Shown here: one piece after another, positions 19,958-26,263 of the stretch | How the letters are laid out: each line of letters begins with the position of its first letter | Numbering within the stretch: position 1 is the stretch's first letter | Assembly: GCA_013140985.1 (NCBI GenBank) | Contig: JABFRU010000062.1 | Location: 1 to 39,627 of the forward strand | DNA from: Chitinophagaceae bacterium | GTDB taxonomy: Bacteria > Bacteroidota > Bacteroidia > Chitinophagales > Chitinophagaceae | DNA length: 39,627 bases | Direction of reading: 5' to 3' | The notes under the pieces: model-generated | Seen by the model: only the letters and a program-made list of their open reading frames with translations | Told to the model about the DNA's origin: nothing | Database searches by the model: none | Made by a program: the position numbers and the translations under genes

Positions 19958-19962
19958 ATTAA

Positions 19963-20047
19963 TAGGAGTGGAGAGATTGGCGAGTAGCTAGTAGAAGTTT
20001 ACAATAGCACGAAAACCCTATGGCTACCAGACATTCCCTACTGGCTT
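19963..20047. repeat. Heptamer-periodic element (GNNAGTA word) upstream of the permease
   Basis: The left part contains GCGAGTA-GCTAGTA. The right part (20018-20045), read on the minus strand, contains GCCAGTA, GGGAATG, TCTGGTA and GCCATAG in 7-nt register. The arms face each other as in the other elements, but pairing is poorer. A related single arm (GAGTGGGGAATAGCAAGTAG) lies at about 36652-36671, after the first B gene. Confidence 0.5.
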
Positions 20048-20069
20048 TTTTCTTTATCTTCCTGCTACG

Positions 20070-21503
20070 ATGAATTCCACCAACAGTTCTCTCGCCAAAA
20101 AGATCGGTTTCTGGTCTGCTACTTCCATAATCATCGGCAGTATCATCGGTTCGGGTATTTTTAAAAATCCATCCGATATGGCGCAGCATCTCGGCTCGCC
20201 GGTATGGATGATCATTGTATGGGTGATCGCAGGCATTTTTACTTTGTTTGGCGCTTTGATCTATGCAGAACTCGGCGCTATGATGCCGGAGACAGGTGGC
20301 ATTTATGTTTACTTCAAAAAAATGTTCGGTGACTTTGTTGCTTATCTGTATGGCTGGGCTGCTTTTGCTGTTATCAATACAGCATCGGTAGCAGCCATTG
20401 CATTTGTGTGTGCTGAATATGCTGATTTCTTTTTGCATCTTCCAGGATTTGATGCAGCTACCGAAGCCATCACATGGCATATACCATTCATAGGCGATCT
20501 GCACCCGCTGGAAAATTTCGGAGTAAAATCACTGGCTATACTGCTGGTTCTCGTTTTCACTTTTCTTAGTTATCTCAGTACAAAAGCAGGCAGCATGTTC
20601 CAGGTGGTTTCCACTTTTGTAAAAGTGGCGGTGATAGCGTTATTGGTACTGGGAATATTTTTTTCGGGCAATGGCTCTTTCCAGCATTTTGTTTCGGCAG
20701 AAAACCCAAAACAGGGAGCTGCATTATTAAGCGGCATCATTGCTGCCATGACGGGAGCTTTCTTTGCCTATGATGGCTGGATCAACATTGTATCCATGGC
20801 CGGTGAAATAAAACAGCCGCAAAAAAATATTCCGAAAAGCTTATTCGTGGGTGCATTTGTTTGCATTATTGTATATGTGCTGGTCAATCTTGCTTATCTG
20901 TATGTATTGCCAATAGAAACAATAGCAGACTCAAAAACAAAATTGGTAGCAACCAATGCCATTAATGTAGCGCTGGGAAGTACCGGCGAAGCGATAGTAG
21001 CAGCCCTGATCGTTATTTGTACCCTGGGCGCTATCAATGGAAATACGATGGCCACTACAAGGATCACTTATGCCATGGGAAAAGACAAAGTGTTTGCAGC
21101 ATGGACCGGGAAAGAACATAAGAAATTTCATACACCGGGCAATGCGTTATGGCTGCATGGCATCTGGACATGTGTATTCATCTTAACCGGTTCATTTGAT
21201 ATGCTTGCTAATATGTTTGTATTTGTTACATGGATAGCATATGGGTTAGGCGCTGTCGGGATTTTTATGCTGCGTAAAAGAATGCCCCTGGCTGAAAGAC
21301 CATATAAGATATGGGGACATCCTGTTGTTACTGTTTTATTTATTGCTTTCACTGCTTTTTATCTTATTTCAACTATTTATAGCGATATAAGTAATTACCT
21401 GGCAAACGAACAGCCTGTGATTAATTCTGTACTTGGCCTGATCCTTACCGCAGCAGGAATTCCTTTTTATTATTATTACAAATGGAAATACAAGGGGAGA
21501 TAA
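20070..21503 (+). CDS. APC-superfamily amino acid permease
   Basis: The 477-residue inner-membrane protein has about 12 hydrophobic segments and the APC substrate-binding motif GSGIF (27-31) in the first helix (TSIIIGSIIGSGIFKNP). AELGAMMPETGGIYVYFK in the helix 2-3 region and AFFAYDGWINIVSMAGEIKQPQKNIPKSL near helix 6 are typical of the LAT-like and amino acid exchanger branch. It imports or exchanges amino acids, driven by a cation gradient or by antiport; the substrate cannot be read from the sequence. The last codon and stop (AGA TAA) coincide with a heptamer unit. A possible attenuating terminator lies in its upstream region. Confidence 0.88.
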   Translation: MNSTNSSLAKKIGFWSATSIIIGSIIGSGIFKNPSDMAQHLGSPVWMIIVWVIAGIFTLFGALIYAELGAMMPETGGIYVYFKKMFGDFVAYLYGWAAFAVINTASVAAIAFVCAEYADFFLHLPGFDAATEAITWHIPFIGDLHPLENFGVKSLAILLVLVFTFLSYLSTKAGSMFQVVSTFVKVAVIALLVLGIFFSGNGSFQHFVSAENPKQGAALLSGIIAAMTGAFFAYDGWINIVSMAGEIKQPQKNIPKSLFVGAFVCIIVYVLVNLAYLYVLPIETIADSKTKLVATNAINVALGSTGEAIVAALIVICTLGAINGNTMATTRITYAMGKDKVFAAWTGKEHKKFHTPGNALWLHGIWTCVFILTGSFDMLANMFVFVTWIAYGLGAVGIFMLRKRMPLAERPYKIWGHPVVTVLFIAFTAFYLISTIYSDISNYLANEQPVINSVLGLILTAAGIPFYYYYKWKYKGR

Positions 21504-21636
21504 TAGATAAAAACTAAAAGATAATAGTTGGAGGCTTACAGATACTATCTTTCTTATTCAATTTAAGTATTGTTCAAAACGTTAAGGACTTTTCGAATTG
21601 AAAGAACTATTATCTGTTCACTTTTAGTTTTTATCT
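21498..21636. repeat. Heptamer-periodic inverted element (AGATAAA word) joining two convergent genes
   Basis: The left arm (21498-21529) reads in units AGATAAT, AGATAAA, AACTAAA, AGATAAT, AGTT. The right arm (21605-21636), on the opposite strand, reads AGATAAA, AACTAAA, AGTGAAC, AGATAAT, AGTT. It is the exact complement of 21505-21529 except for one extra 7-nt-scale insertion. The AGATAA at each outer end supplies the final Arg codon and TAA stop of both the permease and the convergent T9SS type B gene. Confidence 0.8.
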
Positions 21637-23625
21637 TACTAACATCGTTGTTCCTTTCTGAAAAATTCTTTTGCCGGTATCCCGGTTGGTGTAACTAAGC
21701 ATCCAGACAAAAATGCCGCTGTTCAACCTTATGCCATTCAATCTCCCATCCCATTTAGCAGTAATAGTAGTAGAAGCAAATACTAATTGCCCAAAACGGT
21801 CATACACTTTAAATTCAGGGTTATCAACTTTTGATGCATTCAATAATCCGAGATAGTCATTCAATCCATCATCATTCGGCGTAAATGCGGTTGGTACCAG
21901 CACCTGACATTCATCCACTGCTATGATAGTATGCTTTATTGTATCGGTACACCCCGAGAACATATCGACAACTGTCAATTTTACCTGGTAGGAGATGGTG
22001 CGGTTGCTGATGGGATATTGATAAGGGGCCGGGTTGGGCAAATTGCTGATCATGCTATTGCCAAGATCCCATACCCAGTGTGTGATATTTCCGCTGCTGT
22101 TGCTTATCAATGTTACCATATCACCCGGGCAAACACCGGCCGGAGCTTTAAATGCAGCTTTCAGTTTGACCGGCATTTTGATTGTTTGTGTGGATGTATC
22201 ACTGCAATTGCCATTGCTTACGATCAGCCGCACTGTATGCGGTTCTGTATCGTTGATTAGCTGCATAAAGTTTTGCGTTGTTACAGGAACTGCATTATCA
22301 AATTTCCAGTTCCAGCTGTTTGCTCCATTATTTCCATCATGTAAAAAATCAAGGGTATCGTTTGTGCAGGATGATCTCCGGGAATAAGTAAATGCGGCTG
22401 ATACGGAAGATGATACAGTGAACGAAGCAGAAGACCCGGCAGGAGAGAGCAGGCCGCATTCATCTATCAATGTATTGCCATCCGTTCCGTTTTGTAATTG
22501 CACAGTGTAAATGCCTCCTGTGGTAAGCGGCGATGAAAGATTGAGCCGGATAACATTCACCAGTGCACTATTAATGCAGTTGTTCAGTGAAACAGTTGTG
22601 ATGACAGCTTGCGGGCCTGTCAATACAAAATCACTGCCATCGGGTGCAATGGAATTACACCGGATAGGCCTTTTAAATATCATTTCAATAAAAGATGGTT
22701 TGCAGCCTGCCGGCCTTATACTGTCAAGCAGGGTTGGTTGCGGAGTGCCTGATACTACATTAATATTATCGCCGGCAGCAACACTGAAGTCGCAAAGATC
22801 GATCAATGTATTGCCATCCGTCCCGTTTTTTATCATCAGCATATAATTACCGGCAGGAAGCGATTGATCAAGCGAAAGGGTGACCAGGTCGGTGAGTCCT
22901 TGTGGATTACATACTCCCGGTGCAGCACCGGTAATATTTGCACCGGCGCTAAGCATAAAATCAGATCCGTCTGCTGCAATACTGCCGCACCTAATACTTT
23001 TATTTAATTGCAAACTGATCTTTGTTGCATCGCAGTTAACCGTTGTCACTAATAATTGCGGCAATACAGGATCTGTAATGCTGGCCGAGCCACCGGTAAA
23101 ATTCAATTGGTAGTTTCCGGCGGAACCACTTTTATTGCTTACCATCAGCAGGTAAGTTCTTCCCTGCAGGACCGATGGCATGGAGCTGAATGGCAAAGCC
23201 GAGTTGGAACATTCCGAAATATTGATCCCATCTATTGAAGCGCCTGTTTCTCCCGGTTCGGGTGACCAGTTACAGGCAACAAATAAAGAAGGATCAGAAA
23301 AAATATCAAAAGGATTTCTATTGGTTATATCAAATAACTGCCAGTTGTAATTAGCTGTAAGATCATCGGGTGTAATAATAAAACCTAAAGTACCCGAACC
23401 AAAGCAGGCCACGCGGAAATAGGTTGGATTGATATTCTGATTGCCGGTACATGACCCCGGAACATCCGTTTGACCGCAAAGGGTAGGAGTGCCTTGCGTA
23501 AGTATGGCCGAGCCACACACAAGAATGGCTGACGCAGGAGTTTGAGGAGGGGCAAGGCATGTCTGTGCTTTTCCGGCAAAAGAAAATACAATCAGAAATA
23601 CTACAAAAGAAGATTTGCTGATCAT
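21631..23625 (-). CDS. Secreted protein with PKD-like domains and T9SS type B C-terminal domain
   Basis: The preferred start is the ATG at 23625 (MISKSSFVVFLIVFSFAGKAQ), a clean signal peptide. The frame is open to 23721, but the extra 32 codons are translated heptamer repeat and lack a sensible start. The 664-residue protein has an N-terminal domain with several Cys (CFGSGTLGFIITP). Two copies of a module of about 110 residues follow, each with RCxSIAxDGSDF and ending NGTDGNTLID-C (near 262-276 and 375-392), then one or two PKD-like domains (AAFTYSRRSSC..., WNWKFD). The last 90 residues (VPTAFTPNDDGLNDYLG, FKVYDRFGQLVF, WDGRLNG, KGTTMLVR) form a T9SS type B domain. Surface adhesion is a plausible role; no catalytic motif was seen. 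Confidence 0.87.
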   Translation of the reverse strand: MISKSSFVVFLIVFSFAGKAQTCLAPPQTPASAILVCGSAILTQGTPTLCGQTDVPGSCTGNQNINPTYFRVACFGSGTLGFIITPDDLTANYNWQLFDITNRNPFDIFSDPSLFVACNWSPEPGETGASIDGINISECSNSALPFSSMPSVLQGRTYLLMVSNKSGSAGNYQLNFTGGSASITDPVLPQLLVTTVNCDATKISLQLNKSIRCGSIAADGSDFMLSAGANITGAAPGVCNPQGLTDLVTLSLDQSLPAGNYMLMIKNGTDGNTLIDLCDFSVAAGDNINVVSGTPQPTLLDSIRPAGCKPSFIEMIFKRPIRCNSIAPDGSDFVLTGPQAVITTVSLNNCINSALVNVIRLNLSSPLTTGGIYTVQLQNGTDGNTLIDECGLLSPAGSSASFTVSSSVSAAFTYSRRSSCTNDTLDFLHDGNNGANSWNWKFDNAVPVTTQNFMQLINDTEPHTVRLIVSNGNCSDTSTQTIKMPVKLKAAFKAPAGVCPGDMVTLISNSSGNITHWVWDLGNSMISNLPNPAPYQYPISNRTISYQVKLTVVDMFSGCTDTIKHTIIAVDECQVLVPTAFTPNDDGLNDYLGLLNASKVDNPEFKVYDRFGQLVFASTTITAKWDGRLNGIRLNSGIFVWMLSYTNRDTGKRIFQKGTTMLVR

Positions 23626-23631
23626 TGGCTT

Positions 23632-23737
23632 AAGGCACAAGGTACAAGAAACAAGGAAAAGGGTAAAAGGAACAAGGAACAAGAGTGTACTATTCTCTGA
23701 AATTTTCTGCGTTATCAGCACTTGCGCCTTGTGCCTT
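23632..23737. repeat. Heptamer-periodic inverted element (GGNACAA word) in a divergent promoter region
   Basis: From 23634 the units GGCACAA, GGTACAA, GAAACAA, GGAAAAG, GGTAAAA, GGAACAA, GGAACAA follow each other without spacers. The facing arm (23719-23737), read on the minus strand, is GGCACAA, GGCGCAA. Both arms end in a similar AAG(AG)TG. The left arm lies immediately upstream of the minus-strand ATG at 23625. Confidence 0.75.
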
Positions 23738-23787
23738 TATAATCTGGCAAGGCTTTTGCAAAAAGGGGGTATATCAAATTCTTAGTT

Positions 23788-24465
23788 ATGAAAACAAAAT
23801 ATGTTGCTTTTACTATTCTTTTTCTTTCTCTTTATTTTAGTTCGCCGGCACAGATCATTAAAGCCGGTATCAATGCGGCCAATATCAGTATAACCAATGA
23901 TGGTGATATTGATAAGAATAATTCACTGACCAGTTTCCAGGCAGGCATTACCGGTGATATTAAGATAGTTCCTATGTTTTTTTTCCAGCCCGGTCTTCTG
24001 ATATCAGGCAAGGGTTCCAAAACATCACAGGGGGATCCCAATGGCGCCACTTATTACACGGCTACTACCAACCCGGTATATGTTGAGATCCCCGCCAATT
24101 TTGTTTTTAAATCTCCGGGGCCCCTGCGATTTTTTTTCGGGGCCGGGCCTTATATAGCTATCGGTATAGCCGGAAAAAATAAAGTAGATGGCAGGTTACT
24201 GGGAACTTCATTCCACAGCGAGGAAAATATTGAATGGTCCAATGATGATCCTTCTACCCTGAGCTATGAAGAAGGCGCCGGTTATGGTATCATGAAAAGA
24301 TTTGATTATGGTATCAATGCAACAGCGGGTTTGCAGTTCACTAAGATTGTTTTGGCAGTGAACTATGGTCATGGCCTGGCCAAGCTGCAATCGGGCAGTG
24401 AAAGCAGCGCTGATGATGAGAACAAGCACAGGGTGTTTAGCCTTACAGTGGGACTCAAATTGTAA
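23788..24465 (+). CDS. Outer-membrane beta-barrel protein, PorT-like
   Basis: The 225-residue product has a signal peptide (MKTKYVAFTILFLSLYFSSPAQ) and then the usual start of PorT-family barrels: IKAGINAANISI, SFQAGITGDIKI, FFFQPGLLISGKGSK. Alternating hydrophobic strands continue to the end, and the C-terminus HRVFSLTVGLKL looks like a closing barrel strand. It is probably an eight-stranded outer-membrane barrel. PorT/SprT itself is a T9SS component, but this wide family includes many barrels with no known role, so no T9SS function is claimed. The stop codon is 2 nt from a heptamer element. Confidence 0.78.
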   Translation: MKTKYVAFTILFLSLYFSSPAQIIKAGINAANISITNDGDIDKNNSLTSFQAGITGDIKIVPMFFFQPGLLISGKGSKTSQGDPNGATYYTATTNPVYVEIPANFVFKSPGPLRFFFGAGPYIAIGIAGKNKVDGRLLGTSFHSEENIEWSNDDPSTLSYEEGAGYGIMKRFDYGINATAGLQFTKIVLAVNYGHGLAKLQSGSESSADDENKHRVFSLTVGLKL

Positions 24466-24467
24466 AG

Positions 24468-24545
24468 AGATAAAAACTAATAGGTAAAAGATAAAAGTGG
24501 AACTGCGGCGCATCACTTTTATCTTTTAGTTTTTATCTTTTATCT
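24468..24545. repeat. Heptamer-periodic inverted element, 32-nt arms
   Basis: Arms 24468-24499 and 24514-24545 pair at 27 of 32 positions across a 14-nt loop. Units are AGATAAA, AACTAAT, AGGTAAA, AGATAAA, AGTG on the left. The right arm, on the minus strand, is AGATAAA, AGATAAA, AACTAAA, AGATAAA, AGTG. It uses the same word as the element at 21498-21636, 3 kb away. It begins 2 nt after one stop codon and ends 7 nt before the next ATG. Confidence 0.8.
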
Positions 24546-24552
24546 TTCCGGT

Positions 24553-24966
24553 ATGCGTTATATGAAATGGACCGGGCCGGTTGCTGCTGTATTATTGATC
24601 ATCTCTTGTTTTGCCCCCTGGGCTTATATATCTGTTATTGATTTTACAGCAACGGGACTGGATGCCGGTAAACAATTTCGCAGCCCCGGTTATTTCAATT
24701 TTGCATTTGTTTTTTTATTCCTCGTTTTTACATTCATTCCAAGGATCTGGGCCAAGCAATGGAACCTGTTGGTAACGGCAGTCAATCTTGGCTGGGCGAT
24801 CAGGAATTTTTTTAAACTATCGTCTTGTGAAGGCGGTGAATGCCCGGTAAGAAAATGGGGATTGTATCTTATGCTGATCGCATCGGTGCTGATGTTGGTG
24901 TCGGCTTTATTCCCGGGTATAAAATTGCCGGGCAGTAAGGATAATGCTTCAGGGGCCTCAAAATGA
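24553..24966 (+). CDS. Small membrane protein of unknown function
   Basis: I do not recognise a family. The 137-residue product has four likely membrane segments (about 7-28, 46-62, 68-85, 104-122) and a short loop with two Cys (SSCEGGECPVRKW). The N-terminus is MRYMKWTGPVAAVLLIISCFAPW, with an alternative start at Met4. The C-terminal tail is soluble and polar. It is separated from the PorT-like gene only by a heptamer inverted element and may be co-transcribed with it. Its stop codon lies in a hairpin shared with the opposite-strand toxin-like unit. Confidence 0.7.
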   Translation: MRYMKWTGPVAAVLLIISCFAPWAYISVIDFTATGLDAGKQFRSPGYFNFAFVFLFLVFTFIPRIWAKQWNLLVTAVNLGWAIRNFFKLSSCEGGECPVRKWGLYLMLIASVLMLVSALFPGIKLPGSKDNASGASK

Positions 24967-24996
24967 GAATGAGTTGTACCACAACCTTATTCTCAT
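24963..24996. terminator. Hairpin between convergent genes
   Basis: ATGAGAATGAGTTGT (24963-24977) and ACAACCTTATTCTCAT (24981-24996) pair almost completely around a 3-nt ACC loop. On the minus strand it is followed by TTTTGAGG, so it could end the zeta-toxin-like unit; on the plus strand there is no T tract. The stop codon of the plus-strand membrane protein lies in the left arm. Confidence 0.5.
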
Positions 24997-25017
24997 GCCA
25001 TTTCGAAGATCCAAGAA

Positions 25018-25179
25018 TTAAGAGGCTTTTTTGGGATACAGTTTTTGTATTTTACCATCAACACTTACAATGAGAGGCTGGTTGTTGCGGATACTTTGTT
25101 CATTGAGTTTTATAATTGCAAGGCGCAAGCCTTCCATCATTTTTTGCGACAATTCGCCTGGTTTATTTTTCTTTTCCAT
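25018..25179 (-). CDS. Small 53-aa protein overlapping the zeta-toxin-like gene (candidate antitoxin or partner)
   Basis: ATG at 25179, stop TAA at 25020-25018. The peptide starts MEKKNKPGELSQKMMEGLRL, continues AIIKLNEQSIRNNQPLIVS and ends VDGKIQKLYPKKAS. It looks like a helix followed by a short beta-hairpin (LIVSVDGKIQKL). It overlaps the 3' end of the kinase gene by 17 nt in another frame, so the two are translationally linked. Small proteins with a similar 'L-V-S-x-DGKI' ending often sit after zeta-toxin-like kinases in Bacteroidota, as far as I recall. An antitoxin role is inferred from this context only; the order toxin first, partner second is the reverse of classical epsilon-zeta. 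Confidence 0.65.
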   Translation of the reverse strand: MEKKNKPGELSQKMMEGLRLAIIKLNEQSIRNNQPLIVSVDGKIQKLYPKKAS

Positions 25180-25741
25180 ATTCAAGAATTTTTTTCCAAA
25201 TACCCCGGTTGTGGATCATTGGCGTTTTTTCTTTTATCCCTTCGGCAACCGGCTCAGGTTTGTCGGCCGAGTTGTCTGCTACCATCCATTCGTCGCACAA
25301 AGGCATAAACAAAGCTACAAAATTTTTTAGGCCTTTTCTGTATCTCCTCCTGATAACATCTTCAGGTATATTATGTCCTCCGTTCGTAACACGGTAACGC
25401 ACCCGTTCTATTGCAAGTTCCGGTGAACTGAGCCAGAGGAAGAGCATTACGATAGTATAATCCTTTTTCCGGCAACGTTCAATCATGCCTGAATAACTCA
25501 ATGTGGTCAATGTGGTTTCAAATGCAAAAGTTGTTTTCGAGTCAATCAATTGTTCTATTCTTTGCAACATGATCCGTCCTGCTTCAAAAGCCATGCTCTC
25601 CGGGTTAAAAGGCGAGAGGCCCCTTGCGATCTCATCTGCATTTACAAATTCCCGGCAGTCCAGCATATCCGGAAGTAGTGTATAAGAAGCGGTAGTTTTT
25701 CCTGCTCCATTTGGCCCGGCGATTATGTAAAGCACTGGCAT
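25163..25741 (-). CDS. Zeta-toxin-family P-loop kinase
   Basis: The chosen start is the ATG at 25741 (MPVLYIIAGPNGAGKTT), giving 192 residues; the frame stays open nine codons further upstream. Walker A is AGPNGAGKTT (8-17, Lys15). FVNADEIARGL (Asp36) and FAFETTL (Glu75) match the conserved Asp and Glu of zeta/PezT kinases, and an Arg-rich stretch RYRVTNGGHNIPEDVIRRRYRKGL matches the nucleotide-contacting arginines. Known zeta toxins phosphorylate UDP-N-acetylglucosamine and block cell-wall synthesis; whether this shorter chromosomal version does so is unknown. It is followed with overlap by a 53-codon gene. Confidence 0.85.
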   Translation of the reverse strand: MPVLYIIAGPNGAGKTTASYTLLPDMLDCREFVNADEIARGLSPFNPESMAFEAGRIMLQRIEQLIDSKTTFAFETTLTTLSYSGMIERCRKKDYTIVMLFLWLSSPELAIERVRYRVTNGGHNIPEDVIRRRYRKGLKNFVALFMPLCDEWMVADNSADKPEPVAEGIKEKTPMIHNRGIWKKILEYGKEK

Positions 25742-25746
25742 AGCAA

Positions 25747-25754
25747 CAAAGATA
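25747..25754 (-). promoter_or_regulatory. -7 box immediately before the zeta-toxin-like ATG
   Basis: TATCTTTG on the minus strand matches the consensus and ends only 5 nt before the ATG at 25741, so the transcript would be leaderless or nearly so. The upstream TTG is about 24 nt away, which weakens the call. It supports the start at 25741 rather than 25768. Confidence 0.4.
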
Positions 25755-25895
25755 ATTAAACCCCGCACCAGGCAGGGTCAACCGCCTTCAATAAAGCAAT
25801 ACTCGTGTGATAATAATAAAAATCTCATGTGTAATTCCAAAAATAATATCATCCGTTCACCGTAAACAATCGTTCGGGAAAACCATTTTTTACAG

Positions 25896-25925
25896 AGATC
25901 CCTTCCGGTAATTTGGAAGGGATCT
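25896..25925 (+). terminator. Orphan terminator-like hairpin with cassette-specific stem
   Basis: AGATCCCTTCC (25896-25906) and GGAAGGGATCT (25915-25925) form a perfect 11-bp stem with an 8-nt loop, followed by TGTTTA. The same 11-bp stem ends the first A-B cassette at 36692-36719. No plus-strand gene ends upstream here. Confidence 0.65.
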
Positions 25926-26000
25926 TGTTTATAGCAGATCGCCTGTCTTTGGAACCGGCCCTTAATCCCACTTAACTTTTCCCCACAGCCCTATAAAAAT

Positions 26001-26030
26001 TTGGCCGGTAAGTAAATCTTCCTATTTTTA
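26001..26030 (+). promoter_or_regulatory. Candidate promoter for the first adhesin cassette
   Basis: TTG (26001-26003), a 19-nt spacer and TATTTTTA (26023-26030, one mismatch to TAnnTTTG). It implies a leader of about 225 nt. Confidence 0.35.
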
Positions 26031-26263
26031 GAAGTCGAACCTTCCTGACTATTCTAAGTTTTTCCTGTCCCTGTTGAGATCCTTATTGTGTAAACGGTAT
26101 ATCATGACGGTAATAACCGGACGGGATAATTGTATTTATTAAGCAGGTAGTATGCAAAAGCTGGCTTTTATAGCCGGCTATTTGTGTTTTGATATAAAAA
26201 AAGATTTGAAAAACCGGACAAGAGAACCAAAGGAGCAACCACTTTAATTAACAAAACTCACTT

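Larger units (their letters stand above)
19546..20069. other. Long divergent intergenic region with hairpin and orphan terminator
   Basis: This 524-nt stretch separates the divergent T9SS type B gene and the APC permease. I see no convincing protein gene on either strand. It holds a weak TACCTTTA box for the minus-strand gene (19612-19605), a 10-bp perfect palindromic hairpin (19864-19886), a good plus-strand terminator (19931-19957) with no gene in front of it, and a heptamer-periodic element (19963-20047) just before the permease start. The hairpin-terminator pair suggests a small transcript of up to about 150 nt, or a permease leader that can terminate early. Confidence 0.5.
25742..26263. 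other. 522-nt intergenic region upstream of the giant adhesin
   Basis: There is no convincing gene in this divergent gap. It contains the zeta-gene -7 box (25747-25754), an orphan terminator-like hairpin (25896-25925) whose 11-bp stem is identical to the one ending the first A-B cassette, a TTTGGCCGG string (26000-26008) also found upstream of the second cassette, and a candidate promoter (26001-26030). TAGCCGGCTA near 26172 is a short palindrome. A leader of about 230 nt would precede the adhesin ATG. Confidence 0.6.

Noticed and set aside
20070-21503. Specific assignment of the permease to arginine or putrescine antiport
   Set aside because: The GSGIF motif is shared by the whole superfamily and no substrate-specific residues could be judged from one sequence.
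23632-23690. CRISPR array from the GGNACAA tandem units
   Set aside because: Units are 7 nt with no spacers and vary in sequence; there are no cas genes in the window.
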